Below are positions 13,418 to 13,474 of a stretch of 13,474 bases of DNA, in pieces. The position numbers and the translations under genes are program-made. The first letter of the stretch is position 1. Each line of letters opens with the position of its first letter. Source of the DNA: Spirochaetaceae bacterium (GTDB lineage: Bacteria > Spirochaetota > Spirochaetia > Treponematales > Breznakiellaceae); assembly GCA_031273985.1 (NCBI GenBank), contig JAISQV010000081.1:1-13474 (forward strand), read 5' to 3'. The notes under the pieces were generated by a model. That model made no database searches. It had not been told where the DNA came from and was given only the letters and a program-made list of their open reading frames with translations.

Positions 13418-13474
13418 AAAATAAAAACGGCCGCCCGCCATACTAGCCCAGGCGGAGGCTCCAAGTGGGGTTAG

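Overview
The window comes from a GC-rich bacterial chromosome, roughly two-thirds G+C by eye. It is most likely a spirochaete of the Treponema group. The reasons are the XPB-type helicase with its partner gene, the relaxed lipobox of a secreted lipoprotein, and the dense intergenic palindromes. The taxonomic call is an inference from gene content and style; no marker gene proves it.

Layout, left to right. (1) 1-125: nested inverted repeats and no gene. (2) 246-4171, plus strand: a two-gene operon whose stop and start codons share one base. It encodes an XPB/ERCC3-type DNA helicase and a partner protein carrying an XPB/Ssl2 N-terminal-like domain; the helicase gene contains an in-frame copy of a dispersed GC-rich repeat. 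(3) 4172-4601: no gene. This stretch holds a large nested palindrome, a strong hairpin and a second, inverted copy of the GC-rich repeat. (4) 4602-7145, plus strand: a NYN-LOTUS putative ribonuclease, a lipoprotein with a tyrosine-phosphatase fold whose catalytic Cys is replaced by Asp, a tiny ORF containing a run of 16 C, and a single-domain response regulator. (5) 7200-8183, plus strand: a D-2-hydroxyacid dehydrogenase. (6) 8377-9995, minus strand: a YitT-family membrane protein and, upstream of it, a secreted protein made of two near-identical domains; each gene has its own promoter and a hairpin lies between them. (7) 9996-10444: a divergent intergenic region with the third GC-rich repeat copy and another palindrome. 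(8) 10445-11587, plus strand: an M29-type metallo-aminopeptidase. (9) 11752-13281, minus strand: RNase Y, with a good promoter. (10) 13282-13474: the rny leader and promoter, then short repeats.

Two dispersed repeat families run through the window. Family 1 is a GC-rich multi-hairpin element of about 130 bp, seen at 561-698, 4405-4530 and 10133-10272. Both intergenic copies are followed, in the same relative orientation, by a palindrome bounded by GCGGCATATCC-like ends. Family 2 is a hairpin element bounded by TTAACC(A/G)C and GTGGTT, at 5441-5520, 8200-8348 and 11658-11748. Each family 2 copy lies just 3' of a gene, and two lie between convergent genes.

The genes are mostly housekeeping or accessory functions: DNA repair or transcription-linked helicase, RNA turnover, peptide breakdown and redox metabolism. 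They do not form one obvious pathway. I see no CRISPR array, tRNA, rRNA, transposase or phage gene. The strongest unusual signals are the repeat inserted in-frame in the helicase gene, the composite repeats, the Cys-to-Asp phosphatase-like lipoprotein and the C16 tract at the start of a short ORF.
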